From positions 1 to 64,000 of the forward strand of contig CAYNHF010000049.1 in NCBI GenBank assembly GCA_964397045.1: a stretch of 64,000 bases of DNA, written 5' to 3'. Positions 1 through 7,892 of this stretch are shown one piece after another. A model generated the notes under the pieces. The model was not told the DNA's origin, did not search any database, and was given only the letters and a program-made list of their open reading frames with translations. Within the stretch, counting starts at the first letter, position 1; every line of letters begins with the position of its first letter. This DNA is from CAYNHF01 sp964397045. GTDB taxonomy: Bacteria; Actinomycetota; Acidimicrobiia; Spongiisociales; UBA5794. The position numbers were made by a program, and so were the translations under genes.

Positions 1-273
1 ATCGGCGCCGCCGGGTGGATCGCCATCGCCCTCGTGATCCTGGCCAGCTGGCGTCCGTGGCGGGCCTTGTTTGCCGCTTACCTCTTCGGCGCCGCCGGTC
101 AGCTCAACTTCTATTTCCAGACCATCGGGGTGGACGTGCCGGCAAGCCTGTTGGCGATGTTGCCGTTCGTGCTTGCCATCATTGCGATGATTTTGATCAC
201 GAGTGGAAAGCGAGCGCGCACCCTCGGCGCCCCGGCAGCCCTGGCGATTCCCTACTACCGCGAGCAACGCTGA
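1..273 (+). CDS. C-terminal end of a BMP-type nucleoside ABC transporter permease (partial)
   Basis: The window opens inside this gene; frame 1 reads 90 residues to a TGA stop. The visible part holds two hydrophobic segments, and GWIAIALVIL, the AAYLFGAAGQ segment and the ending GAPAALAIPYYREQR resemble the C-terminus of YufQ/NupQ-type inner-membrane permeases. These work with a BMP-family lipoprotein and a double ATPase to import nucleosides or related compounds. It lies just before the purine-degradation genes in the same direction, which fits purine or nucleoside uptake. Family placement rests on the short tail only; another ABC permease of the same fold cannot be excluded. The 105 bases between its stop and the next start hold no clear terminator or promoter. 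Confidence 0.6.
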   Translation: MGAAGWIAIALVILASWRPWRALFAAYLFGAAGQLNFYFQTIGVDVPASLLAMLPFVLAIIAMILITSGKRARTLGAPAALAIPYYREQR

Positions 274-378
274 GTGAGGCACGTCGATCGCGTCGTGGAT
301 GTGGTGTAACCGCGAGGTGGCACCGGGACGAAAAGTAAGATTGAACGTGAGTGATCGGGCGACGTCAGGGGTATTTTG

Positions 379-2961
379 GTGACGACAACGCAGGCGGACC
401 CGGTCACACTGACGGTCAACGGCGCATCCGTTGCCGTCTCGCCGGATCACCCGAGCCTGCTGTCTGCGCTTCGTGAGGAGCTCGGCCTCACCGCAGCCAA
501 GGACGGCTGTGCCCCTTCCGGGCAGTGCGGCTGTTGCACGGTACTGATCGACGGCAAGGCCCGAGTGAGCTGCCAAACCCCACTCGAACGGGTCTCAGGC
601 AAGGAAATCACGACGCTGGAGGGCTTCGACCCTGCTGAGCGAGAACGGCTCAGCTCGGCGTTTGCGGCATGTGGAGCCTTGCAGTGCGGCTTCTGTACGC
701 CTGGGATCTTGGTCCGCACGAAGGCGTTGCTGGATGACAAGGGGTCCGACCTGACTGCGGCCACCGCCGCGGGTCGCCTCGGTGCCCACCTGTGCCGCTG
801 CACCGGGTATACCAAGATCTTCGACGCCATCGAGATGCTCGCGGCAGGCGAAACGCCCCAGGTCGCCACCCCGGGCGGGGTGGGCGAGCCCGGTGGCAAA
901 TACGAAGGCGTCGCCCTTGCCCTCGGCGATCGGGGCTACATCGACGACATGGCGCCGGAGGGCATGCTGCACGGCGCGTTGCGGCTGGCCGATCACGCCA
1001 GGGCAGACGTCGTTGCCATCGACACAACCGCGGCCCTGGCGATACCGGGGGTGGTAGCCGCCTACACGGCCGCGGACCTCCCGGGCGAACTCCGGGTGGG
1101 GATTATCCACACCGACTGGCCGGTCTTCATCCCGGTTGGAGGCAGAACCTCGTACACCGGTGACGTGATCGCCATCGTCGTGGCAGAAGACGTCCAGACG
1201 GCCAGGGCCGCAGCAGATGCGATCACCGTCGAGTACAACGTCCTGGCACCGTTCACCGACCCGGCAGTCGCGGTCGCCGCCGCCGAGGACGCGGTCTGGG
1301 GACTCGATGGCAACGTCCTGTCGGTTTCCAAATATGCCCGGGGCGATGTCGACGCGGCGCTGTCCACCTCGGCCCACACGGTGCACGAGGTCTTTTCGAC
1401 ACAACGTGTCGAACATGCCTTTCTCGAACCCGAGTCAACCCTTGCCGTACCTGATCCCGACGGTCCGCTCCTCGTGTACTCGGGCGGGCAGGGCGTGTGG
1501 GACGACCGCAATCAGATTGCATCCGCGCTCGGTCTGGAGACCGAAAAGGTCGTGGTCGAACTGGTATCGAACGGGGGTGCGTTCGGGGGTAAGGAAGACA
1601 TGTCGAACCAGGCGCAAACGGCGCTGGCCGCGCACCTTCTCGGAGTCCCCGTGAAGTGCACCTTGACTCGCGAGCAATCACTGCACATGCATCCGAAGCG
1701 ACACCCGGTCCGGGTGGAGGTGTGGGCCGGCTGTGACGAGGCGGGCAAGCTGAGCGCGTTGCGGGCCAGGATGCTTGGCGATTCTGGCCCGTATGCCTCC
1801 GTCGGCATGAAGGTCCTCGAACGAGCAGCCGGCCATGCCAGCGGGCCCTATCTGTTCCCCAACGTCGATGTCGAGTCGGTCGCGGCTCGCACCAACAACT
1901 CCGTGTGCGGAGCCTTTCGCGGATTCGGTGCCAACCAGGCCCAGTTCGCGACCGAAGGGGTGCTCGACCGGCTGGCGGATGCCGTCGGGATCTCAGGCTG
2001 GGAGATGCGGTCGCGCAACGTGGTCGAGCCGGGAGCGGTGTGGGGCCCTGGCCAAATCATGGATTCAGGAAGCGCCGGTGCCAGGCAGTGCCTGGACGCG
2101 GTCAAGCCCGCCTACGACGCGGCGCGGCGCGAAGGCAAGGCCGTCGGCCTGGGCCTGGGCCTGAAGAACTCGGGGCTCGGCAACGGCTTCGTCGAGGTGG
2201 CCCGAGCCGTCGTGCGGTTCGACGAGGACGGCACGATCGAGGTGCGCCACTGCTGGACGGAGATGGGCCAAGGTATTCACACCGTGGCCCGCCAGGTGGC
2301 GGTCGAGGAACTCGGCGTCGACCCGGAGCGGGTCAAGGTGATCGTGGATACCACCCGAGAATTCGGTGCGGGCCAGACCACCGGAAGCCGCGGCACCTTG
2401 ATGGGATCCGGGGCGGTCAAGGACGCATGCCGGGTGGCCAGGGAGAACGGCTTGGCGCCGGGCGTCGATCATGTCGGCGAATACCGGGTCGACTGGACCA
2501 ATTCACTCGAAGAAGGGGTGGAGAACCCGATTATCCACTCCGCCTTCGGCTACGCGGCGCAGTTGGTGATCGCAGACAAGGCCACCGGGTCGATCGAGCG
2601 GGTTGTCGCCGCCCACGACGTGGGAAAGGCGATGAATCCGCTGTTGTGCGAGGGCCAGATTGAAGGTGCGGTTCACATGGGTCTCGGTTACGCCCTGAGC
2701 GAGGACTTTCCGTGTGATGAGGAGGGGCGACCGGTCAACCTGACGCTGCGCTCGCTCGGAATCATCCGGCCGAAGGATGTACCGCAGGTGGAAGTGATCC
2801 TGGTGGAGGTGCCGCAGCCCGACGCTCCTTACGGGGTGAAGGGGGTCGGCGAGATCGGGCTCGTCCCGACTGCGGGTGCGGTCGCCGCCGCCTTCCGGGA
2901 GGTAGACGGGAAATGGCGGAGGGACCTTCCGCTGCTGGCACACGAGCCCCTGGAAGTGTGA
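379..2961 (+). CDS. xdhD: XdhD-like molybdenum hydroxylase (2Fe-2S + Mo domains fused)
   Basis: This 860-residue enzyme fuses an N-terminal pair of [2Fe-2S] domains to a molybdopterin domain. The plant-type cluster cysteines lie at about residues 44-65 (GCAPSGQCGCC) and the second cluster at about 103-141 (CGFC and CRCTGY). The Mo part shows GGAFGGKED, GAFRGFGANQ, EMGQGIH and the catalytic-Glu motif GVKGVGEIG near the end. There is no FAD domain. This layout and the C-terminal wording match the selenium-dependent xanthine dehydrogenase family (E. coli XdhD, 956 aa); this copy is about 95 residues shorter. Role inferred: hydroxylation of hypoxanthine or xanthine, or the reverse reaction. GTG at 379 is chosen because AGGGG at 367-371 sits 7 bases upstream; a TTG at 376 is possible. 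No selD or yqeB/yqeC helper is visible here, so selenium dependence is not shown. Confidence 0.85.
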   Translation: MTTTQADPVTLTVNGASVAVSPDHPSLLSALREELGLTAAKDGCAPSGQCGCCTVLIDGKARVSCQTPLERVSGKEITTLEGFDPAERERLSSAFAACGALQCGFCTPGILVRTKALLDDKGSDLTAATAAGRLGAHLCRCTGYTKIFDAIEMLAAGETPQVATPGGVGEPGGKYEGVALALGDRGYIDDMAPEGMLHGALRLADHARADVVAIDTTAALAIPGVVAAYTAADLPGELRVGIIHTDWPVFIPVGGRTSYTGDVIAIVVAEDVQTARAAADAITVEYNVLAPFTDPAVAVAAAEDAVWGLDGNVLSVSKYARGDVDAALSTSAHTVHEVFSTQRVEHAFLEPESTLAVPDPDGPLLVYSGGQGVWDDRNQIASALGLETEKVVVELVSNGGAFGGKEDMSNQAQTALAAHLLGVPVKCTLTREQSLHMHPKRHPVRVEVWAGCDEAGKLSALRARMLGDSGPYASVGMKVLERAAGHASGPYLFPNVDVESVAARTNNSVCGAFRGFGANQAQFATEGVLDRLADAVGISGWEMRSRNVVEPGAVWGPGQIMDSGSAGARQCLDAVKPAYDAARREGKAVGLGLGLKNSGLGNGFVEVARAVVRFDEDGTIEVRHCWTEMGQGIHTVARQVAVEELGVDPERVKVIVDTTREFGAGQTTGSRGTLMGSGAVKDACRVARENGLAPGVDHVGEYRVDWTNSLEEGVENPIIHSAFGYAAQLVIADKATGSIERVVAAHDVGKAMNPLLCEGQIEGAVHMGLGYALSEDFPCDEEGRPVNLTLRSLGIIRPKDVPQVEVILVEVPQPDAPYGVKGVGEIGLVPTAGAVAAAFREVDGKWRRDLPLLAHEPLEV

Positions 2962-2968
2962 GGACACG

Positions 2969-3991
2969 ATGACGTCGGTCACTCCCGGTCTGGTCTGTGC
3001 CCACCATCACCTCTACTCGGTGCTGGCACGCGGCATGCCTGCGCCGCCGAGGACCCCGCAGAACTTCCTCGAGATTCTGGAGCAGATCTGGTGGCGCCTC
3101 GATCGAGCGCTCGACCTCGACATGCTCTACTGGTCGGCGAAGCTGGGTGCGCTCGAAGCACTCGAGTCCGGCACTACGGCCATCATCGACCACAACGAGA
3201 CGCCCAATGCCATCGAGGGGAGCCTCGACGTCATTGCCAGGGCTTGTGCCGAGGTCGGCGTACGAGTGGTGTGCGCCTACGGTGTGAGCGACCGCAACGG
3301 GGCGGAAGGTGCGCAGCGAGGGCTCGAGGAGAACCAGCGCTTCCTCTCCGCAGGCGGGCGTGGTCTCGTCGGGATCCACGCTGCGTTCACGTGCTCAGAC
3401 GACTTGCTGGCCGCCGCCTCGGAACTGGCGCGCGGTCAGGGTGTCGGCGTCCATATCCATGTTGCAGAGGGGATCGAAGACATCGATGCCCCTGCTCGGT
3501 TGGAAGGCCTCACCGAAGCGAGCTGGCTGCTGGCGCATTGTGTCCACCTGCCCACGGAGAACGCGCTTACGGGCACGATCCTCCACAACCCCCGGTCGAA
3601 TCTGAACAACGCGGTCGGGTACGCCGCTCCGGCTCGTTTCGCTCAGCCGGTGGCGCTGGGAACAGATGGCATCGGGGCCAATGTGCTCGAGTCCATGCGT
3701 CTTGCCTACGCCATGGCCCGCTCGGTTGATGTCACCTCGACCCCGGATGAGGCTTGGGAATGGCTGGAGGAAGGCTGGAATCTCGTGCCGGAGGCGCGCG
3801 ACGACCGGGTGACCTGGTCGTACGAACCGATGGATCCTTGGTACGTGGCTTTCACTCCGGGAATCCGTCCGCTCGAGGTGGTGGTCGACGGAGAGACCGT
3901 CCTCGACGAAGGGGTGGCAACGAAGGTCGAGGCTTTGGAGATACGCGCCAAAGCCGCAGAGCAGGCAAAGCGATTGCACGCGAAGTTGTGA
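2969..3991 (+). CDS. ssnA: SsnA-like metal-dependent amidohydrolase, N-terminally short
   Basis: A 340-residue amidohydrolase. The metal-binding HxH lies at residues 12-14 (AHHHLYS), with HIH at 162-164, His190/193 and the Asp of GTDGIG at 233, so the metal centre is complete. The wording around PGLVCAHHHLYS and the WWRLDRA segment matches SsnA, the putative aminohydrolase of the E. coli purine locus (about 440 aa). The usual 55-65 residue N-terminal beta-sandwich strand set is missing: translation starts almost at the HxH. The C-terminal strand pair (RPLEVVVDGETV) is present. It begins 7 bases after xdhD with GAGGA at 2960-2964, so it is in the same operon. Likely role: deamination or ring opening of a purine-derived intermediate; the substrate is not settled by sequence. 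Confidence 0.8.
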   Translation: MTSVTPGLVCAHHHLYSVLARGMPAPPRTPQNFLEILEQIWWRLDRALDLDMLYWSAKLGALEALESGTTAIIDHNETPNAIEGSLDVIARACAEVGVRVVCAYGVSDRNGAEGAQRGLEENQRFLSAGGRGLVGIHAAFTCSDDLLAAASELARGQGVGVHIHVAEGIEDIDAPARLEGLTEASWLLAHCVHLPTENALTGTILHNPRSNLNNAVGYAAPARFAQPVALGTDGIGANVLESMRLAYAMARSVDVTSTPDEAWEWLEEGWNLVPEARDDRVTWSYEPMDPWYVAFTPGIRPLEVVVDGETVLDEGVATKVEALEIRAKAAEQAKRLHAKL

Positions 3992-4007
3992 GAAGAGGAG
4001 GGTTGCG

Positions 4008-5828
4008 ATGTCCAATGTGAGCACCACCGAGCTCAGGCCTCCGGAAGCGGCACCACTCACGCCGTATCCGCTCGACGTCCTTCTCGGCCGCATCGTCGAA
4101 GAATGGGAGACCAGGCAGCGCATCTTCGATCTCCTGAAGGCGCGCATCTACAAGGCAGGCACCGGGCCCGATCTGTCCATCGACTTCATGGGTCGCAAGG
4201 CGGCCACCCCGCTCGGCCCCGCCGCCGGGCCCCACAGCCAGTTGGCGGAGAACATCGTGCTCGGGTGGCTCGCCGGAGCACGTCTGTTCGAGTTGAAGAC
4301 GGTCCAGATTCTCGACGAGCTCGAGATCGCACGGCCCTGCATCGACATGCAGACCATCGGCTACAACATCGAGTGGAGCCAGGAACTGAAGATCCCGCAG
4401 TCTCTCGAGGAATACGTGAAGGCCTGGATGATCATCGACATCATCAAGGACTGGGAGCCGGTGAAGCAGCTCGTGGGCGATACGCCGGGGCCGCACATCT
4501 TCGACATTTCCGTGGGGTACGACCTTGCAGGAATCTCCACCCCAGAGGTGGGGGGGTTCATCGACCGCATGATGGACGCCACTGCCGAGATCGATCGACT
4601 CCGGCCGTCGATCCCTGAGCCGTTCACCGCGTACCGCGACTACGCGTTTGACCCGAGAGTTGCGAGCACGGCCACGCTGTCAACGTTCCACGGATGTCCA
4701 CCAGACGAGATCGAGGCCATCACCAAACACCTGATGACGCGCCACGGCCTAGACGTGATCGTGAAGCTGAACCCGACGCTGCTGGGTTACGAGAAGGTGG
4801 ACGAAATCATTCACGACCGCCTCGGCTACGACTACGTGCGGCTGGTGCGCGACGCCTTCGACGAAGACCTGCAGTTCCCCAGGGCACTGGAGTTGATCGG
4901 CGAATTGGGCGACTTCGCAGCCGCGCAGGGGCGCCGCTTCGGTATCAAGCTGACCAACACGCTGGTGGTGGAGAACCACAAGGGTTTCATGCCTGAGGAA
5001 CGTATGTATCTATCCGGTGCCCCACTCCACACGCTGGCGATCAGCATCCTCAACGAGCTGGTCACGGCGCTTCCCGGCACATTCGCCGTCGGGAGTGCGA
5101 CGTCTGGTGCACAGGTGAGTTTTTCGGCAGGGGTGAGCAAGGACAACGTCACGGACGCGGTGGGACTCGGGCTGGCGCCGGTGACGGTGTGCTCCGACCT
5201 GCTCAAGCCCGGCGGCTACGGCCGAATCGCTCCGATGCTCAAGGAGCTGGAGAAGACACTCAGCGCAGCCGACTGCAGCTCGGTCGCTGAGTGGAGGGCA
5301 AGCCGCCACGATGCCGCGGTCGCAGCCGGCTATCGCGATGCGATCGAGGCGCACACGGTGGCGATCACAGCTGCCGCCGCGGGCAATCCGTATGCCGCGA
5401 TCGCCAATGCCAAGCTGCCGCGAGAGGTGGATCACACGCTCGAGATGTGGGGCTGCGTGGCCTGCAACTTCTGTGTGACGGTGTGCCCCAACAACGCGGT
5501 CCTCAAGCTGAAGACTCCGGAGGACATGGAGCAACTGGAAGACCGCTGGCAGTACTTCATTCTGGCCGAGTTGTGCAACGAGTGCGGCAACTGCATGGTG
5601 TTCTGTCCCGAGGTCGGCGACCCGGCGAAGATCAAGCCCCGTCTGTTCATCGACGACGATCGGTTCGCGCTCGAATCGGCGCAAGCACAGGCGTTTCTCA
5701 TAACAGAAGGCGGCGCCGGTGCCTTCACAGTGACCCCGACGGAAGCAACGGATAGCGAGGCAGAGACGCTCGCAACGATCCTCAATTCTGCGGAAGGTCT
5801 GCCGCTGGCGAAGGCGTCGCCGGGGTGA
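4008..5828 (+). CDS. ygfK: YgfK-like DHODH/ferredoxin oxidoreductase, short form
   Basis: This 606-residue protein has an N-terminal TIM-barrel of dihydroorotate/dihydropyrimidine dehydrogenase type (about 20-400, with PLGPAAGPHSQLAEN and FELKTVQ) and a C-terminal double [4Fe-4S] ferredoxin (Cys483/486/489/493 and Cys523/526/529/533). It resembles E. coli YgfK, annotated as a putative selenate reductase subunit and later tied to purine degradation. YgfK is about 1,030 residues because a GltD-like FAD/NAD(P) domain sits between barrel and ferredoxin; here that domain is absent, so reducing equivalents must come from another protein. AGAGGAGG precedes the ATG. Its stop overlaps the next start by 4 bases (GTGA), so the two are translationally coupled. 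Likely role: reduction of a purine-derived ring in the cytoplasm (inference). Confidence 0.8.
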   Translation: MSNVSTTELRPPEAAPLTPYPLDVLLGRIVEEWETRQRIFDLLKARIYKAGTGPDLSIDFMGRKAATPLGPAAGPHSQLAENIVLGWLAGARLFELKTVQILDELEIARPCIDMQTIGYNIEWSQELKIPQSLEEYVKAWMIIDIIKDWEPVKQLVGDTPGPHIFDISVGYDLAGISTPEVGGFIDRMMDATAEIDRLRPSIPEPFTAYRDYAFDPRVASTATLSTFHGCPPDEIEAITKHLMTRHGLDVIVKLNPTLLGYEKVDEIIHDRLGYDYVRLVRDAFDEDLQFPRALELIGELGDFAAAQGRRFGIKLTNTLVVENHKGFMPEERMYLSGAPLHTLAISILNELVTALPGTFAVGSATSGAQVSFSAGVSKDNVTDAVGLGLAPVTVCSDLLKPGGYGRIAPMLKELEKTLSAADCSSVAEWRASRHDAAVAAGYRDAIEAHTVAITAAAAGNPYAAIANAKLPREVDHTLEMWGCVACNFCVTVCPNNAVLKLKTPEDMEQLEDRWQYFILAELCNECGNCMVFCPEVGDPAKIKPRLFIDDDRFALESAQAQAFLITEGGAGAFTVTPTEATDSEAETLATILNSAEGLPLAKASPG

Positions 5829-6424
5829 GCGGGAGACGTCTTCCGCTGCGCACCGAACTCGTCCTGCCGGACTGGTTCGCCGACGTGGAGGTACCGGAGT
5901 CCAGCGACGGGGACGAGGCTCGAATGGCGTTTGTGGTCGACCTGGCGCGGCGCAACGTTGAGCACGGCACCGGCGGCCCTTTCAGCTCTGCAGTGTTCTC
6001 TCTCGAAGAGGGAGCACTGGTGTCGGTTGGAGTCAACCTCGTCGAGCCGAGCCTGGCTGCGATCGCGCACGCCGAGATCGTCGCGATCGCACTCGCGGGC
6101 CGAGCGCTCGGATCTTTCGACTGCGGAGCGCGCGGGCCAACCGAACTCGTCGCGTCGACCGAGCCGTGTGCGATGTGCCTCGGCGCTGTCCCGTGGTCCG
6201 GGGTGGAGCGACTGGTGTGCGGGGCCAGCGATGCGGATGCGCGGGCGGTTGGGTTCGACGAGGGCAACAAGCCGGCAGGCTGGGAGCGGCTGCTGGAGAA
6301 GCAAGGAATCGAGGTCGTGACCGGGGTGCTGCGAGACTTGTCGGTGTCGGTGCTCACCGACTACGCCGCGGGCGGAGGCACGATCTACAACAGCGGTACG
6401 GCGGAAGGGGTGCGCGGTGCATGA
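5825..6424 (+). CDS. Guanine-deaminase-like nucleobase deaminase
   Basis: A 199-residue member of the cytidine/deoxycytidylate deaminase superfamily. The zinc-site residues are His82 and catalytic Glu84 (AHAEIVAIA) plus Cys115/Cys118 (STEPCAMCLG). The order GGPFSSAV - HAE - EPCAMC - AVGFDEG resembles the small GuaD-type guanine deaminases of bacteria (B. subtilis GuaD, about 156 aa) with an extended C-terminus. Guanine to xanthine would feed the xanthine dehydrogenases on both sides. The start is a GTG inside the stop of the YgfK-like gene, and the stop overlaps the next gene by 8 bases. A cytosine or adenine deaminase role is possible; context favours a purine. Confidence 0.75.
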   Translation: MSGRRLPLRTELVLPDWFADVEVPESSDGDEARMAFVVDLARRNVEHGTGGPFSSAVFSLEEGALVSVGVNLVEPSLAAIAHAEIVAIALAGRALGSFDCGARGPTELVASTEPCAMCLGAVPWSGVERLVCGASDADARAVGFDEGNKPAGWERLLEKQGIEVVTGVLRDLSVSVLTDYAAGGGTIYNSGTAEGVRGA

Positions 6425-7892
6425 GGTTCAGGTAGCGGGAGTCGGGGTGGCGGAGCACGCCACCGTCGCCTCTGTGGATGAGGCGCTGCAACTTCTCGCC
6501 GAATCCGGGGAAGCGGCGCGCCTGGTTGCCGGCGGCACCGATCTCCTGCTCGAACTTGCCCGCAACGTTCGCCCCGGTATCACCAGACTCATCGATATCA
6601 GCCGGGTTCCCGGGCTCGCCAGTATCGGAGTCGACGCAGACAGAACCGTGCACGTCGGCCCCCTGGTGACGCACAACGACGCGGTCGCCTCGCCCCTGCT
6701 GCGAGAAAGCGCGCTGCCGCTGGCGCAGGCGTGCTGGGAGGTGGGGTCGCCGCAGTTGCGCAACCGGGCCACCATCGCCGGAAACCTCGTGACCGCCAGT
6801 CCTGCCAACGACACCATCTCGGCTTTGCGAGCCCTCGGTGCCGACGTCACACTGCAGTCGGTGCGGGGGGAGCGCACGGTGGCACTGCGAGATTTCTACA
6901 CCGGGGTGCGCCGGACAGTGATGCAGCAGGACGAGATGCTGGTAGACATCTCGTTTCCTGCGATGACGCCTGCGCAGCGGGGCATTTTCGTCAAGCTTGG
7001 GCTGCGGCGGGCCCAGGCGATCTCGGTGGTTCACCTCGCGATCGTCGGCGAGTTCGAAGGGGCCAAGGTGACGAAAGCTACGATCGCGCTCGGCAGCGTG
7101 GCTCCGACCATCGTCACCGCAGACGCCGCAGCCGACATGCTGGTCGGCTCCGAACTCGATGAGACGACGATCGAACGAGCCGCAGCCGCGGCCGGTGCGC
7201 TACCTACTCCAATCGACGATCTGCGGGCAACCGCCGAGTATCGGGCTGAGTTGATACCCACCATGGTCACCCGGGGGCTGCGAGCACTACGAGACGGGAC
7301 CGAGGCAGCCCACCTGCCTGCGACTCCGGCGCGATTGGCGCCGCACCCGGTAGCCGCCACGGCGACGTCCGCACGGCATGGTCAGACAGAGCCGGTGGTG
7401 GCCACGGTGAACGGACTCACCATCGAGGCACCGGGAGCCGCCGGGGTGACGCTCCTCGACTGGCTCCGAGACGTGGCGGCACCTGAGGCGGCGGCTTCGC
7501 TGTATGGCACCAAGGAAGGTTGTGCCGAGGGTGAATGCGGTGCTTGCACCGTGGTGCTCGACGGCGCCGCGGTGATGGCGTGCCTGGTGCCTGCCGCCCG
7601 CGCCCATCGCGCCGAAGTCATCACCATCGAGGGGCTGCGAGACCCATCCGATCCGGACCGGTTGCACCCACTTCAGCAGGCGTTCGTAGATCAGGGTGCT
7701 GTGCAATGTGGCTTCTGCATTCCCGGCTTCCTGATGTCGGGTGCGATGCTGCTCGACGAGTTTCCGGAGCCCACTGCGGACCAGGTGCGTCAGGGTTTTG
7801 CGGGCAACCTGTGTCGCTGCACCGGCTACTACAAGATGTTCACCGCGGTCGACCAGGCAGCCCGTGACCTCGCGGCGGGGGGGCGGTCATGA
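6417..7892 (+). CDS. Xanthine dehydrogenase FAD subunit fused to 2Fe-2S subunit
   Basis: This 491-residue protein joins two xanthine dehydrogenase subunits. Residues about 10-285 are the FAD-binding molybdopterin dehydrogenase domain (AGGTDLLLE; RATIAGNLVTASPANDT). Residues about 330-490 are the iron-sulfur subunit, with cysteines at 369, 374 and 377 (GCAEGECGAC), a second pair at 431 and 434 (QCGFC) and CRCTGYYK. FAD precedes Fe-S, the reverse of the order in XdhA-type and eukaryotic enzymes. It passes electrons from the Mo subunit encoded next to NAD+ or another acceptor. The GTG start has GGAAGGGG at 6403-6410, six bases upstream. ATGA overlap with the next gene indicates coupled translation. 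Confidence 0.88.
   Translation: MHEVQVAGVGVAEHATVASVDEALQLLAESGEAARLVAGGTDLLLELARNVRPGITRLIDISRVPGLASIGVDADRTVHVGPLVTHNDAVASPLLRESALPLAQACWEVGSPQLRNRATIAGNLVTASPANDTISALRALGADVTLQSVRGERTVALRDFYTGVRRTVMQQDEMLVDISFPAMTPAQRGIFVKLGLRRAQAISVVHLAIVGEFEGAKVTKATIALGSVAPTIVTADAAADMLVGSELDETTIERAAAAAGALPTPIDDLRATAEYRAELIPTMVTRGLRALRDGTEAAHLPATPARLAPHPVAATATSARHGQTEPVVATVNGLTIEAPGAAGVTLLDWLRDVAAPEAAASLYGTKEGCAEGECGACTVVLDGAAVMACLVPAARAHRAEVITIEGLRDPSDPDRLHPLQQAFVDQGAVQCGFCIPGFLMSGAMLLDEFPEPTADQVRQGFAGNLCRCTGYYKMFTAVDQAARDLAAGGRS

Noticed and set aside
15..338. Short plus-strand frame overlapping the permease end
   Set aside because: Its product is Arg-rich with no motif, whereas frame 1 reads a conserved permease C-terminus.
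376..378. TTG as the start of the XdhD-like gene
   Set aside because: It leaves only four bases after the AGGGG ribosome site; the GTG at 379 has a better seven-base spacing.
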